Counted from the first letter of the stretch, positions 7,929 through 15,826 are shown. The stretch: DNA of 24,049 nt from Streptomyces sp. WM6378 (GCF_001279695.1 NZ_LGDD01000012.1:1-24049), one strand, 5' to 3'. Notes: generated from the letters alone by a model not told the origin. Translations and numbers: made by a program.

Positions 7929-8111
7929 ATGCCGAGTGCGCTCCCGCGCCGCGAGCCGGGCAAGGAGCTCGCCGAGCTCGTGCCCGACCCCGCCGAGCCC
8001 GGTCCCGTGAACCTGTTCGGGGGCCCGTCCGGTGAGGACATGCAGCGCCGATTCAACCCCGACCGGCTCGCCCGGTTCATCGCCAGCGGACCCATGGACG
8101 GAGCGGCATGA
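7929..8111 (+). CDS. 60-aa hypothetical protein
   Basis: The ATG at 7929 follows a good GAGGAGA ribosome site (7914-7920) that overlaps the preceding stop. An in-frame TTG at 7926 is too close to it. The product is Pro/Glu-rich at the start (ALPRREPGKELAELVPDPAEPGP) and ends with a short basic helix (MQRRFNPDRLARFIASG). The stop overlaps the methyltransferase start (ATGA). No family is recognised; tight coupling on both sides suggests it works with its neighbours. Confidence 0.6.
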   Translation: MPSALPRREPGKELAELVPDPAEPGPVNLFGGPSGEDMQRRFNPDRLARFIASGPMDGAA

Positions 8112-8695
8112 ACATCAGCGTGCAACGGTCACCCGCGCACTGGGACACGGCGTACCAGCACGGCCAGCAGTTCCGGCCCGTGTCGGACCTGGAGGTCTAC
8201 CTGTTCCAGACCCACGTAAGGACCAAGCCCGGTGTGCGGGTTGCCGACATCGGCTGTGGCACCGGGCCGTGGACGCGGACACTCGCCGGGATGGGCATGG
8301 ACGTCATTGGCTTCGACTTCTCGGAGGTCGCCATCGCCAAGGCCCGCACGGAGTCCGAGGGAAAAGACAATCCGCGCTACAGCGTGTGGGACGCGAACTC
8401 GGACGCCGTCCCCGCGAACCTCGCGCCCCGCTCGTTCGACATCGTGACGTGCCGCCTGTCGATCGCGTTCTTTGACCGGGCCCGGTTCCTGACCGACGTG
8501 GCGCGCTGGCTCACGAAGGACGGCGTCGTGCACATCGTGACGCCGGTCCACGAGAAGCTCGCCGCGACCGAGCCGCACCGCGGACTCAACGAGCAGGACA
8601 TCAAGCTCCTCGGCTCGGGCTGGCAGCACGTCTTCACGTACAACGTCGTGTCGGACGGGTCGATCAGAGCGGTACTGCTCCAGCACCGCGTATAG
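8108..8695 (+). CDS. Class I SAM-dependent methyltransferase
   Basis: The 195-aa product has a standard Rossmann methyltransferase core. Motif I is VRVADIGCGTGPW (residues 43-55), the acidic end of strand 2 is VIGFDFS (Asp70), motif III-like FDIVTCRLSIAFF follows near 115, and the late strand is GVVHIVTPVHEKL. The N-terminal HWDTAYQHGQQFRPVSD resembles small-molecule methyltransferases of the Streptomyces 'class I SAM' type. The substrate cannot be read from the sequence. It is the last gene of the operon starting at 7287, coupled by an ATGA overlap, and a strong hairpin follows. Confidence 0.85.
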   Translation: MNISVQRSPAHWDTAYQHGQQFRPVSDLEVYLFQTHVRTKPGVRVADIGCGTGPWTRTLAGMGMDVIGFDFSEVAIAKARTESEGKDNPRYSVWDANSDAVPANLAPRSFDIVTCRLSIAFFDRARFLTDVARWLTKDGVVHIVTPVHEKLAATEPHRGLNEQDIKLLGSGWQHVFTYNVVSDGSIRAVLLQHRV

Positions 8696-8702
8696 GACTT
8701 CT

Positions 8703-8758
8703 GCCTGCCGGCCGGTTGCCAGGGCCCGATGCCCGTGACGGAGGCCCGGCCGGCAGGC
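8703..8758 (+). terminator. 13-bp perfect-stem hairpin after methyltransferase
   Basis: gcctgccggccgg (8703-8715) pairs perfectly with ccggccggcaggc (8746-8758). It begins 8 bases past the stop codon of the last gene in the four-gene operon. The loop is about 30 bases and may contain a smaller stem. Confidence 0.65.
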
Positions 8759-9058
8759 GGCCACAAACCCCCGGAGCAGCGCGTCCGTTGGGCCGAGCCT
8801 GAGCGGCCTCCCCTGCGCGCGACCGCGCTGGTCCGGGCCCACCGCCTCTAATGATCGGAATGTCATGCCCCGTCTGGTCTCTGCCGCCGCCCGCACGACC
8901 CCGAACGTCCCGGCCGGTCAGCGGGTGCCGCTTGCCGAGCGCGCCCACAGGCAGCACGACGGCGACGTACCGGCCGTCGTCGGCCGCGTCACCGATACGG
9001 CGGGCAACGCGCCGACGACGTCGTCGTTCCAGTCCACTCTCTGAAGGGAATGGGCCCG
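8759..9058. other. Gene-free stretch, nothing recognised
   Basis: The 300 bases between the terminator and the next methyltransferase contain only short open frames without ribosome sites or recognisable motifs. It presumably carries the promoter of the following gene, but I cannot point to clear -35/-10 boxes. Confidence 0.4.
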
Positions 9059-9755
9059 GTGAGCGCGACAGAGCCCGAGGGCCAAGGCCCGGCGTGCTAC
9101 GACGGTTACGCCAGTGAGGAGGCGTCCTGGGACGCCTACGCCGTGGATGGCAGGCATCTGCTGTGGGCCCGGGACGAGGGGAGGTTCCACTGGACTCAGT
9201 GGACCCGGCATCCCGAGCACGGGCCGGGTCTGGAGCTGATCCCGCACGGCCGGGGGACCCGCGTCCTGGAACTGGGTGTGGGATCCGGCGCGAATCTGGG
9301 GTCGTGGCCGCGTGCGGCGGCCGTTGCGTCGGCGTCGACATCTCCGGAGCCCGGATCCTGGCGGCCCGGAGGCAGCACGGCAATCTGTTCAAGCTCGTCC
9401 ACGACGACGCCGCCTCGTTCCTCGACGCCCACACCAAGGAGTTCGACGTCATATACAGCGGGTTCGGTGCCGTCTGGTTCACCGCGCCCATGGTGCTGCT
9501 GCCGAAGATCCACCGGAGGTTGCGGCCCGGCGGTGTCCTCGTGTTTTCGCACCGGCCGCCTGTAGACGGCGAGCACGGCCCCGTACCGCACCCGAACCGC
9601 GAGCCCGTGCACCACTGGGCGTACGAGATCGGCGAGTGGATAGATCTGCTCCGCGACGCCGGCTTCGACGATGCCAGCGGCCGGCAGATCGGCCCACCGG
9701 CTGGCAAGGAGGGCCACGTGGAGACCGTCATCCTGCGCGGCTCGCCGGCCCACCC
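9059..9755 (+). pseudogene. SAM methyltransferase with a single -1-type frameshift
   Basis: From GTG at 9059 (GAAGGGA 9 bases upstream) the frame encodes YDGYASEEASWDAYA ... HWTQWTRHPEHGPGLELI and motif I RVLELGVGSGANLG. At the GGGG run around 9297-9301 the expected continuation (VVAACGGRCVGVDISGARIL, acidic strand 2) lies in the -1 frame. It then runs through HDDAASFLDAHTKEFDVIYS and LRPGGVLVFSH to YEIGEWIDLLRDAGFDDASG and HVETVILRG. One missing base would explain it; a sequencing error or programmed shift cannot be excluded. In the second frame there is no stop until 10284, so the true C-terminus is unclear. The limit given is the UUCG-loop hairpin. Confidence 0.7.
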
Positions 9756-9781
9756 CTCTCGGCGGCTTCGCCGCCTGAGAG
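9756..9781 (+). terminator. UUCG-loop hairpin terminator
   Basis: ctctcggcgg (9756-9765) pairs with ccgcc-t-gagag (9771-9781) with a one-base bulge and a cUUCG loop, an unusually stable hairpin. It lies at the apparent end of the frameshifted methyltransferase. No T-run follows. Confidence 0.6.
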
Positions 9782-10029
9782 CCCCAAGGACGGTCTGGGA
9801 GCTGACAGGGCCCCGGACCGGCATGGAGCAGGACAACCAGAGCTACGGCTCAGCTCTGGCCCCCTTACCTGCTCCGTGCCCGCCGCGCGGGTGTCTCATC
9901 CGGACACCGGCGCGGCAGCTGCCCGGTTCGCCGCCTCGCTCTCTATCTCCCGAGGTGGCGGCGGGCCGGTCAGCACACAACCTCCCCGCCCCGGCCTGGG
10001 GCGGGTTCGATGACCGGAAGGACACGGGC

Positions 10030-10284
10030 ATGCTCGACGAGCAGCATCAGCTTCACGGACGGCAGGCGACGCCAGTCACCAAGCGCATCCGTGACCGCAT
10101 CCAGCACGGCGCGCTCCACCGAGGCCAACGCCTGTTCGCGTCGCGGATCGCGCGCACCTTAGGCGTGTCCACGGCCGATGTCACCAACGCATTTGCAGAG
10201 CTGTCCCGCGAGGGCCTGCTCACCCCCACTTACAGCGCCGATTTCTTCCGCACGTGGGTCGTGACCGGGAAGGCCGAGCGGTGA
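10030..10284 (+). CDS. Small GntR-type winged-helix regulator
   Basis: The 84-aa product is essentially one GntR-like winged helix: VTKRIRDRIQHGALHRGQRL, then SRIARTLGVSTADVTNAF and ELSREGLLTPTY. No effector-binding domain follows, as in many short plasmid- or element-borne regulators of Streptomyces. ATG at 10030 has GGAAGGA 8 bases upstream. The same frame is open far upstream because it joins the methyltransferase C-terminal frame, but the ribosome site and homology set the start here. It is followed 40 bases later by a second GntR-like gene. Confidence 0.75.
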   Translation: MLDEQHQLHGRQATPVTKRIRDRIQHGALHRGQRLFASRIARTLGVSTADVTNAFAELSREGLLTPTYSADFFRTWVVTGKAER

Positions 10285-10324
10285 CCGTCCGCCACATACG
10301 CCCCGCAACGCCCGGTGGTGCAGC

Positions 10325-10810
10325 GTGAGCACCACTTTGGCATTCAGTGTCGTCAGCCGCGTCCTGCTGCGCCAGATCCGCCGCTGCGACCTGCCCATCG
10401 GGCGTCCGGTACCTGATGGAGCCGTCCTTGCTCGCGACCTCGGGGTACCGGAGATCGCTGTGGACCAGGCGCTGCGTGAGCTGCACGCGGCCGGAGTCGT
10501 CGCCGACGGCGTGGCGGGCCGTGTTGTCGCCCCGGTCCGTCAGTGGGGTTTCTCCCCGCCCGTGCCGACCGCATCGGCCCAGGCCGCCGCGCGGACCCTC
10601 CGCGTCATGATCTACAACGACATCCTGCGGCCCGGGGAACTGCTCACCCCCAGCGACGTCGCCGCGTGCCTCGCAGTCCGATACAACCGGCTCGACATCG
10701 GTGACGCCCTGATCGAGCTGGCCGCGGGCGGCCTGGTCACCCCACAGGCAGAACCGCGCGGATTCATCGTCCGCTGCCGCCAACACCCGCGCCGGCGGCA
10801 GCAGTCATGA
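10325..10810 (+). CDS. Double GntR-type winged-helix protein
   Basis: The 161-aa product contains two successive winged-helix segments. Segment 1 is VLLRQIRRCDLPIGRPVPDG ... DLGVPEIAVDQALRELHAAGVV (about residues 12-60). Segment 2 is LRVMIYNDILRPGELLTPSD ... YNRLDIGDALIELAAGGLV (about 90-140). The GTG start has no strong ribosome site. The tandem arrangement suggests a monomer with two DNA-reading heads or a fused dimer. No ligand domain is present. It is probably co-transcribed with the preceding regulator. Confidence 0.75.
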   Translation: MSTTLAFSVVSRVLLRQIRRCDLPIGRPVPDGAVLARDLGVPEIAVDQALRELHAAGVVADGVAGRVVAPVRQWGFSPPVPTASAQAAARTLRVMIYNDILRPGELLTPSDVAACLAVRYNRLDIGDALIELAAGGLVTPQAEPRGFIVRCRQHPRRRQQS

Positions 10811-10878
10811 CCCCCAGGGCGAGACCAGCCAGCCCACCGCCGCCGCGCCCCCGCCCCTGATGTTCCGTCAAAAACTCC

Positions 10879-11179
10879 TCTGCCTCGGGAGAGCCCGTGT
10901 GCCGGCAGCTCCAGCACGACAAGACCGCGTCGTGAATTCCGGCGAACACCGTGCCCTGGACGTGCGCCCTCTTGCCGGCCTGGCGCATCTGCTGACCATG
11001 GCCCAGGAGAGCGGCAGCGTGGCAGACCGCCTGCCGGGCTGGATGTTCCGGCTCGCACTGTGCGAGCAGGCGGCTACGTCGGCTCTCATCTGCTCGGGAT
11101 GGTCCATGCCCGCCCTCCTACGCACCCTGGCGTACGAGGAGGCCTGGCAGCAGGACCAATTCCCGGCGCACCGGGCTGA
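10879..11179 (+). repeat. 301-bp duplicated segment, copy A
   Basis: This stretch matches 21197-21497 without gaps (offset 10318), with about 13 mismatches counted by eye. Both copies begin at the same tctgcctcgggag edge and end at gggctga. Copy A continues into a complete DUF5753 gene, so it is likely the older context. Confidence 0.9.
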
Positions 11180-11648
11180 GTTCCGGGCGTGCTGCCTGGA
11201 CCGGTCGCTCCCGGTGCGCCATGACCGGCGCGTCAGGGTCCTGCTCGACGAGGCGATCCTGATGCGTCCCGTCGGAGGGTGGCAGGTCATGGCCGAGCAA
11301 CTCGGCCACCTGGCCGACCTGTCCGAGGCGGGAGCCGTCTGCGTCCGGGTCGTACCGCTGGACCGCTCGGCGCTCGTGCCGTACTGGAGGGTCAGCGCCC
11401 TGCTCCTGCCGGGAGTCCTCCACCTCTACATGGTGGAGAGCGATCACACGGTCTATTGCGCGGGGCTGGACAAGGGCGCCAGGCAGCAGCACCTCCTCAA
11501 GAAGGTGCTCGATGCGGCCTTGCCGCAAGGCCAGAGCATCGACCTGCTGCGGCAGGCCCGGAAGGCCTTCCGGTTGGCGCACGCACGTTCCGCAAGCCCT
11601 GTTATCGGCACGATCACCCCACATCCGGACGGAGACGATTCGCTTTGA
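10932..11648 (+). CDS. Stand-alone DUF5753 protein (no HTH)
   Basis: The 238-aa product consists of a DUF5753 domain without the helix-turn-helix that normally precedes it. Family features are DRLPGWMFRLALCEQAATSA, MPALLRTLAYEEAW, VRVLLDEAILMRPVGGWQVM, VCVRVVPLDRSALVPYW, and a late segment HTVYCAGLDKGARQQHLLKK. I chose GTG at 10932 because it sits in tcGTGA, where a short upstream frame ending ...RQLQHDKTAS stops, a coupled start also preserved in copy B at 21250. GTG at 10899, 6 bases after GGGAGAG, is an alternative. The upstream gene is lost. The protein may act as a sensor or antagonist without DNA binding, or be a remnant. Confidence 0.65.
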   Translation: MNSGEHRALDVRPLAGLAHLLTMAQESGSVADRLPGWMFRLALCEQAATSALICSGWSMPALLRTLAYEEAWQQDQFPAHRAEFRACCLDRSLPVRHDRRVRVLLDEAILMRPVGGWQVMAEQLGHLADLSEAGAVCVRVVPLDRSALVPYWRVSALLLPGVLHLYMVESDHTVYCAGLDKGARQQHLLKKVLDAALPQGQSIDLLRQARKAFRLAHARSASPVIGTITPHPDGDDSL

Positions 11649-11875
11649 ACGGCTTGCTGCTTCCCCCGGTCGCCGTGGCACTCCTGGATCAGGGGAGGCG
11701 CCGCAGCAGTCCCGGCCGGCTCGTCTGGACGAGTACCGCGCCATGCGCCGCGAGCTCAGGGTCCCAGGAGTGATCGGGTGATGCGCCGCCGGCCGGTATG
11801 GAAGAGGCGGTCACCGCCCGCCCGCTCACGCGACACCATGGGCGCACCATCCGCATCACCGGCGAGGAGCACACC

Positions 11876-12712
11876 GTGAGCACCATTCTGACGCTCGATC
11901 ACCCGGCCTGGCATTATTCCGACACCGACGTCCCGGTCCGCGCCGTGCGCAGTGGCAGCGGCCTGTGGGCCCTTGCGTGGACTGCCGTCGGGCTGGAGGC
12001 GCGCTGTGTCGAAGGCGGCGAGGACGCCAAGCCCCGCGTCCTCGTGACCGATGCGCGCGACCTGCCTGACCGGGTGCCGGACGCCCTCGCTGCTGCGTTG
12101 CGCCGGCTCGGGCAGACGCACCGGCTGGCCAACCCGTGTCTGTGGGACGCGGTGACCACCGCGATCCTGCGCCAGGTCGTCCGCGCCGACCAGGCCCGCA
12201 AGGTCTACCGCCGCTGGTGCAGCACCCACGGAACCCCCGTCGCCGCACCGCACGGATCCCTGTCGGTTGCCCCCACCCCCGACCAGGTCCTGCACCTGAC
12301 CGACACAGCGTTCGAGTCGGTCGGCGCGAAATTCCACCGCCCCAAGCTCCGCGCGGCCGCCACCGCCTACCTGGAGCACGGCCAGTCCTGGGCATCCATG
12401 TCGCCCGCCGATCTCGTAGCGGCGCTGACCGCTGTCCCGGGGATCGGCCCGTGGACGGCCGCGGCCGCCGCCGCCGACTTCACCGGCGACTTCAGCGTCT
12501 ACCCGCACAACGACCTCGCCGTGCGCACCTGGGCGGCCCGCATCGCCCCCGACCACCCCTGGCCCGATGGCGACAAGCAGTTCGGCCGGCACTGGCTGGA
12601 ACTTGCCGGACCCACGGCGCACCACCTGCACACCCTCACCCTGACCACACTCACCTGGGGGGCTCATGCCCGCGCCACAGAGCACACAGAGCACGGAGTT
12701 ACCGCGAACTGA
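11876..12712 (+). CDS. HhH-GPD DNA glycosylase (AlkA/Nth superfamily)
   Basis: The 278-aa product has the helix-hairpin-helix of base-excision glycosylases at about residues 184-196 (LTAVPGIGPWTAA), followed 17 residues later by the catalytic aspartate in YPHNDLAVR (Asp213). The upstream helices WDAVTTAILRQVV and the F/G-rich ESVGAKFHRPKL also fit. There is no CX6CX2CX5C iron-sulfur motif, which favours the AlkA type over Nth. It would remove a damaged or modified base from DNA. GTG at 11876 has GAGGAG 6 bases upstream. The 3' end overlaps the radical SAM gene by 47 bp, so it appears to be the first gene of a four-gene operon. Confidence 0.85.
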   Translation: MSTILTLDHPAWHYSDTDVPVRAVRSGSGLWALAWTAVGLEARCVEGGEDAKPRVLVTDARDLPDRVPDALAAALRRLGQTHRLANPCLWDAVTTAILRQVVRADQARKVYRRWCSTHGTPVAAPHGSLSVAPTPDQVLHLTDTAFESVGAKFHRPKLRAAATAYLEHGQSWASMSPADLVAALTAVPGIGPWTAAAAAADFTGDFSVYPHNDLAVRTWAARIAPDHPWPDGDKQFGRHWLELAGPTAHHLHTLTLTTLTWGAHARATEHTEHGVTAN

Positions 12713-14180
12713 CCCGCTCGACCTCATCGCCGGCGCCAACCCGGCCCGGCCGCTGGACGCCGTATTCGTGAATGCGCCCCTGCGCGACTACAGCCTGCGG
12801 CCGCGGGTCAATGACTACACGCTGCCGGTCCTGGGCCTGGGCTACATCGCCACCTACGCCAAGACGCAGGGCTTCAACACCGGGGTCCTCGACGCCGAAG
12901 CCCACGGGCTGGGGATCGAACAGACCGCGGCCCTCATCAACGCGGCACGGCCGCGGTGGGCTGGCTTCAACCTGCTGGCCCCCACCTACGCCATATCGGC
13001 GCGCATCGCCTCACTCCTGGACCCCGCCGTCCTGGTCATGGCGGGCGGCCACCACGCCAAGGCGGCCCCGGAGATGGTGCTGCGTGACGACCGGTTCCGC
13101 AGCCTGGCCGCGCTGATCCTCGGCGAGGGCGAGACCCGGGTCGCCACCCTCCTTCAGGACGTCGGCCGCCGCGCCGAGTTGCCCAAGGTCATGTGGCGCG
13201 ACCGGCTGCTCAACACCACGGCCTGCGGCATCCCCGACCCGAAAACGTCCGCCCGCTGGCTGGCTCCCGACATCAACGACCTCCCCTTCGTCGACCGGTC
13301 CTTCCTGCCCCAGGACCCCTACCGGGCCGACGACGGCCGCCTGGAAGCCAACCTGGTCTGCTCGCGCGGCTGCCCGTACGAGTGCGGGTTCTGCGGAGCC
13401 GCAGCGAGCATGAACCCCGAAGTCACCATCCGCACCCGCAACCCGCTCAACATCCTGGCCGAGATGGACGCCCTCCACGACGCGTACGGCGTCACCGCGT
13501 TCCGCGCCGTCGACGACCTGTTCCTCGGCCTGCGCCGCGTCATCCACCCGGCCATGGACGTCTTCACCCAGGCCCGGGTCGGCGAACGATACGTGTGGGA
13601 CGCCACCGGCCGCATCAACGTCCTGGCCCGCGAGGACGACGCCATGCTCGACACCCTCGCCCGCAACGGGCTGCGCGAGGTCGCCCTCGGCATCGAATCC
13701 GGCTCGGACCGGATCCTGAAGGCGATGGACAAACGGATCACCGCCGACATGACCCTCACGGTCACCCGCCGCCTGCTGGCCCACGGGATCAGCGTCAAGG
13801 GCTACTTCATCCTGGGCTACCCCGGCGAGAGCCGCAGCGACATCGCCGCGACGATCCAGCACATCCGCGACCTGTGGAACCTCTCCGACCAGATGCCGGG
13901 GACCTTCCGCGCCAGCGTCTTCACCTTCCGCCCCTACCCCGGCTCACCCATCTGGGACGACCTCGTCAACCAGGGCTACAACCCCCAGCAGATGCAGTCC
14001 TACAGCGACCTCGACCTCACCTGCCAGGGCGCCGACGAAGCGATGCGCGGCCGCGACGAGTACCAGTTCACCACCGGCCTCCAGTTCGGCGACGTTCCGC
14101 TGCCCGAACTCGACCAGCACCTGGTCGACCTGATGCGCGAGCAGTACCAGCGCACCCACACCCCGCAGGCCGCCACATGA
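12666..14180 (+). CDS. B12-binding radical SAM enzyme
   Basis: The 504-aa product has an N-terminal cobalamin-binding-like domain at about residues 30-160 (PVLGLGYIATYAKTQGF, GVLDAEAHGL, VMAGGHHAKAAPEMVL, LILGEGETRV). A radical SAM barrel follows. The cluster motif is RGCPYECGFC (Cys236, 240, 243, with an additional Cys at 232), then IESGSDRILKAMDKRIT and ISVKGYFILGYPGES. Such enzymes often methylate or rearrange unactivated carbons using methylcobalamin and a 5'-deoxyadenosyl radical. The start overlaps the glycosylase gene and the stop overlaps the kinase start (ATGA). The substrate is not known; context points to a nucleotide or base. Confidence 0.9.
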   Translation: MPAPQSTQSTELPRTDPLDLIAGANPARPLDAVFVNAPLRDYSLRPRVNDYTLPVLGLGYIATYAKTQGFNTGVLDAEAHGLGIEQTAALINAARPRWAGFNLLAPTYAISARIASLLDPAVLVMAGGHHAKAAPEMVLRDDRFRSLAALILGEGETRVATLLQDVGRRAELPKVMWRDRLLNTTACGIPDPKTSARWLAPDINDLPFVDRSFLPQDPYRADDGRLEANLVCSRGCPYECGFCGAAASMNPEVTIRTRNPLNILAEMDALHDAYGVTAFRAVDDLFLGLRRVIHPAMDVFTQARVGERYVWDATGRINVLAREDDAMLDTLARNGLREVALGIESGSDRILKAMDKRITADMTLTVTRRLLAHGISVKGYFILGYPGESRSDIAATIQHIRDLWNLSDQMPGTFRASVFTFRPYPGSPIWDDLVNQGYNPQQMQSYSDLDLTCQGADEAMRGRDEYQFTTGLQFGDVPLPELDQHLVDLMREQYQRTHTPQAAT

Positions 14181-14812
14181 ATAGGGCCCTGTTCATCACC
14201 GTGGACGGCCCCGGCGGCACCGGCAAATCCACCACCATCCAGCACACAACACCCCTGCTCACCGCCGCCGGCCACACCGTGCACACCACCACCCAGCCCT
14301 CACCCAACCGGTTCGGAACCACCGTGCGCCACATGGCCAACGAGATGCGGGGCTGCTCCCTCGCCCTGGCCGTCGCAGCCGACCGCTTCCACCAGCTTGA
14401 CACCGAAATACAGCCACACCTCGACGTCGGCCACACCGTCCTGCTGGACCGTTACCTGCCCTCCACCCTGGTCCTGCAGCGCCTCGACGGGCTGAGCATC
14501 GACTACCTGCTCACCATCAACCAGCACCTGGCCGTCCCCGACCTTGCGGTCATCCTCCTCGCCGACCCCAACACAGTCCTGGCCCGCCTGGAGAAGCGCG
14601 GAACCAAGCACCGCTTCGAGGCCGACCCCAAGAGCACTCTGCGCGAGCTGGAGCTCTACCAGGAAGCCATCCCCCTCCTCACCCACCTCGGCTACCCCAC
14701 CGTGACGATCGACACCACGCACCTCACCCCTGAAGGCGTCGCCCAGGCAATCGCCCGCGCCACACCCGCCCCGGGCGATACCGTCAACCCGACCGCTCCC
14801 CAGCCGAGTTAG
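14177..14812 (+). CDS. Thymidylate-kinase-like nucleotide kinase
   Basis: The 211-aa product carries a P-loop VDGPGGTGKST (residues 9-19), the dTMP-kinase-type DRYLPSTL motif (about residue 93) and a lid-like LARLEKRGTKHRFEAD. Size matches bacterial thymidylate kinases, but the sequence between motifs is divergent, so the substrate may be another nucleoside monophosphate. It would transfer phosphate from ATP to a (deoxy)nucleotide. The start overlaps the radical SAM stop as ATGA. Being coupled to the radical SAM gene, it may activate a modified nucleotide rather than serve housekeeping dTTP synthesis. Confidence 0.85.
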   Translation: MNRALFITVDGPGGTGKSTTIQHTTPLLTAAGHTVHTTTQPSPNRFGTTVRHMANEMRGCSLALAVAADRFHQLDTEIQPHLDVGHTVLLDRYLPSTLVLQRLDGLSIDYLLTINQHLAVPDLAVILLADPNTVLARLEKRGTKHRFEADPKSTLRELELYQEAIPLLTHLGYPTVTIDTTHLTPEGVAQAIARATPAPGDTVNPTAPQPS

Positions 14813-14825
14813 AGAATCCGAGACC

Positions 14826-15293
14826 ATGAGCGACAGCACTTCCACCATCACCGCCCCGATCACGGACGTCCACGTCATCGTCCGCAACGGACAGGAAATC
14901 CTCCTCTCACAGCGCGGCGGCCCCTACGGATACGGCCAGTGGCACCTGCCCTCGGGCAAGCTCGAGCGTGGGCAGAACGAGACCCCGGCCCAGGCGGCCG
15001 CCCGCGAACTGTGCGAGGAGACCGGCCTCGAAGCCGACCCGGAGACCATGACGCTCCGGCACACCGTCATCCACCACCAGGGCGACGGCACACCCGACCG
15101 CCTCGGCTTCTTCTTCGAGACGACGAAGTACGCCGGCGACGTGGTCAACCGGGAAACCGACAAGTGCCTGGCCCTGGAATGGTTCGCCGAGCACGACCTG
15201 CCCGCCGAGCTGATTCCCTACCCTGCCATCGGCCTGGCCGGCAGCCTCACGCAGCCCGGAGGCCTCACCTACCACAACTGGCCCGAGAGCTAA
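14826..15293 (+). CDS. Nudix hydrolase
   Basis: The 155-aa product has a Nudix fold with the box GKLERGQNETPAQAAAREL followed by CEETGL. The RELxEExGU end is intact. The distance from the first Gly to the following Glu is two residues longer than the canonical GX5E, so metal binding may rely on shifted acidic residues. It starts 13 bases after the kinase stop and closes the four-gene unit. Expected activity is hydrolysis of a nucleoside diphosphate-X compound; for this operon, cleaning up a nucleotide product or damaged NTP is plausible. A strong hairpin follows. Confidence 0.88.
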   Translation: MSDSTSTITAPITDVHVIVRNGQEILLSQRGGPYGYGQWHLPSGKLERGQNETPAQAAARELCEETGLEADPETMTLRHTVIHHQGDGTPDRLGFFFETTKYAGDVVNRETDKCLALEWFAEHDLPAELIPYPAIGLAGSLTQPGGLTYHNWPES

Positions 15294-15302
15294 GGGCGTA
15301 GG

Positions 15303-15336
15303 ACGGCTCCGTGCCGTCAGACCGGCATGGAGCCGT
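15303..15336 (+). terminator. Hairpin ending the glycosylase-to-Nudix operon
   Basis: acggctccgtgccg (15303-15316) pairs with cggcatggagccgt (15323-15336) in 13 of 14 positions (the exception being G-T) around a 6-base loop, 10 bases past the Nudix stop codon. This is strong support for one transcription unit ending here. Confidence 0.8.
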
Positions 15337-15346
15337 ACCAGCCGAA

Positions 15347-15652
15347 TCACGGGGACTTTCGGCTGTACCTCAACCACCAGGACGTACCCGACCCTATGGG
15401 TAAGTCAGCGGGTGTGAGCCGCAGGTCCGCCCCGCCGCTGACGAGCACGGACCTGATATCGCAGGCGCCACGGTCGATCGCACGCAGCAAAGGCGTACGG
15501 CGGCATCGGCCGCGATGCAGTCCAGCTGGACCGGCCGGTCTGCCATCCTCAGCTCTTCGATCACCGGAAGGTCGAAGGCATCCACGGCCGTCCTGCGGCT
15601 GCTGACGCTCGGCCAGCGTGTTCTCCCGCCCTGTCTCCAACTCCCGTACCAC
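15347..15652 (-). pseudogene. Ankyrin-repeat-like remnant with frameshifts
   Basis: Three segments that look like one protein lie in alternating frames: VVRELETGRENTLAERQ, then AVDAFDLPVIEELRMADRPV and CIAADAAV, then RTPLLRAIDRGACDIRSVLV plus SGGADLRLTPADLPIGSGT. The TPLLRAI...D...LL..GAD pattern is that of an ankyrin repeat. At least two frame changes are required. Nothing recognisable was found from 15653 to 15826. The call is an inference from short segments. Confidence 0.4.
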
Positions 15653-15826
15653 CAGCCGGTTTTTCCGGCTCGGCCAGCTGGTACGGGCGCCGGGCCCGGT
15701 CGGTGGCGTAGTCCGCGCGCTCCAGGCGCTGGGGCCAGATCTGGCTGACTCGGTCGCGCCGCGCTGATTCTGCCCGGCAGTCCCCAGCGAGTCTTCCAGG
15801 GCTGCCGGGCGAGCGCCTGTGCTGGC

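Noticed and set aside
9276..10013. 245-aa open frame over the frameshifted methyltransferase
   Set aside because: Arg-rich shadow frame; the two frames that carry methyltransferase motifs are different ones.
10879..10931. Short frame ending RQLQHDKTAS as a functional gene
   Set aside because: Its 5' part is cut off at the duplication edge in both copies; only the coupled stop/start remains.
13011..13862. 283-aa minus-strand open frame
   Set aside because: Antisense to the radical SAM gene, low-complexity Gly/Val/Asp content, no domain.
13193..14176. Long Arg/Pro-rich open frame upstream of and in frame with the kinase
   Set aside because: It overlaps the radical SAM gene in another frame with typical GC-shadow composition; the kinase homology starts only at the ATG at 14177.
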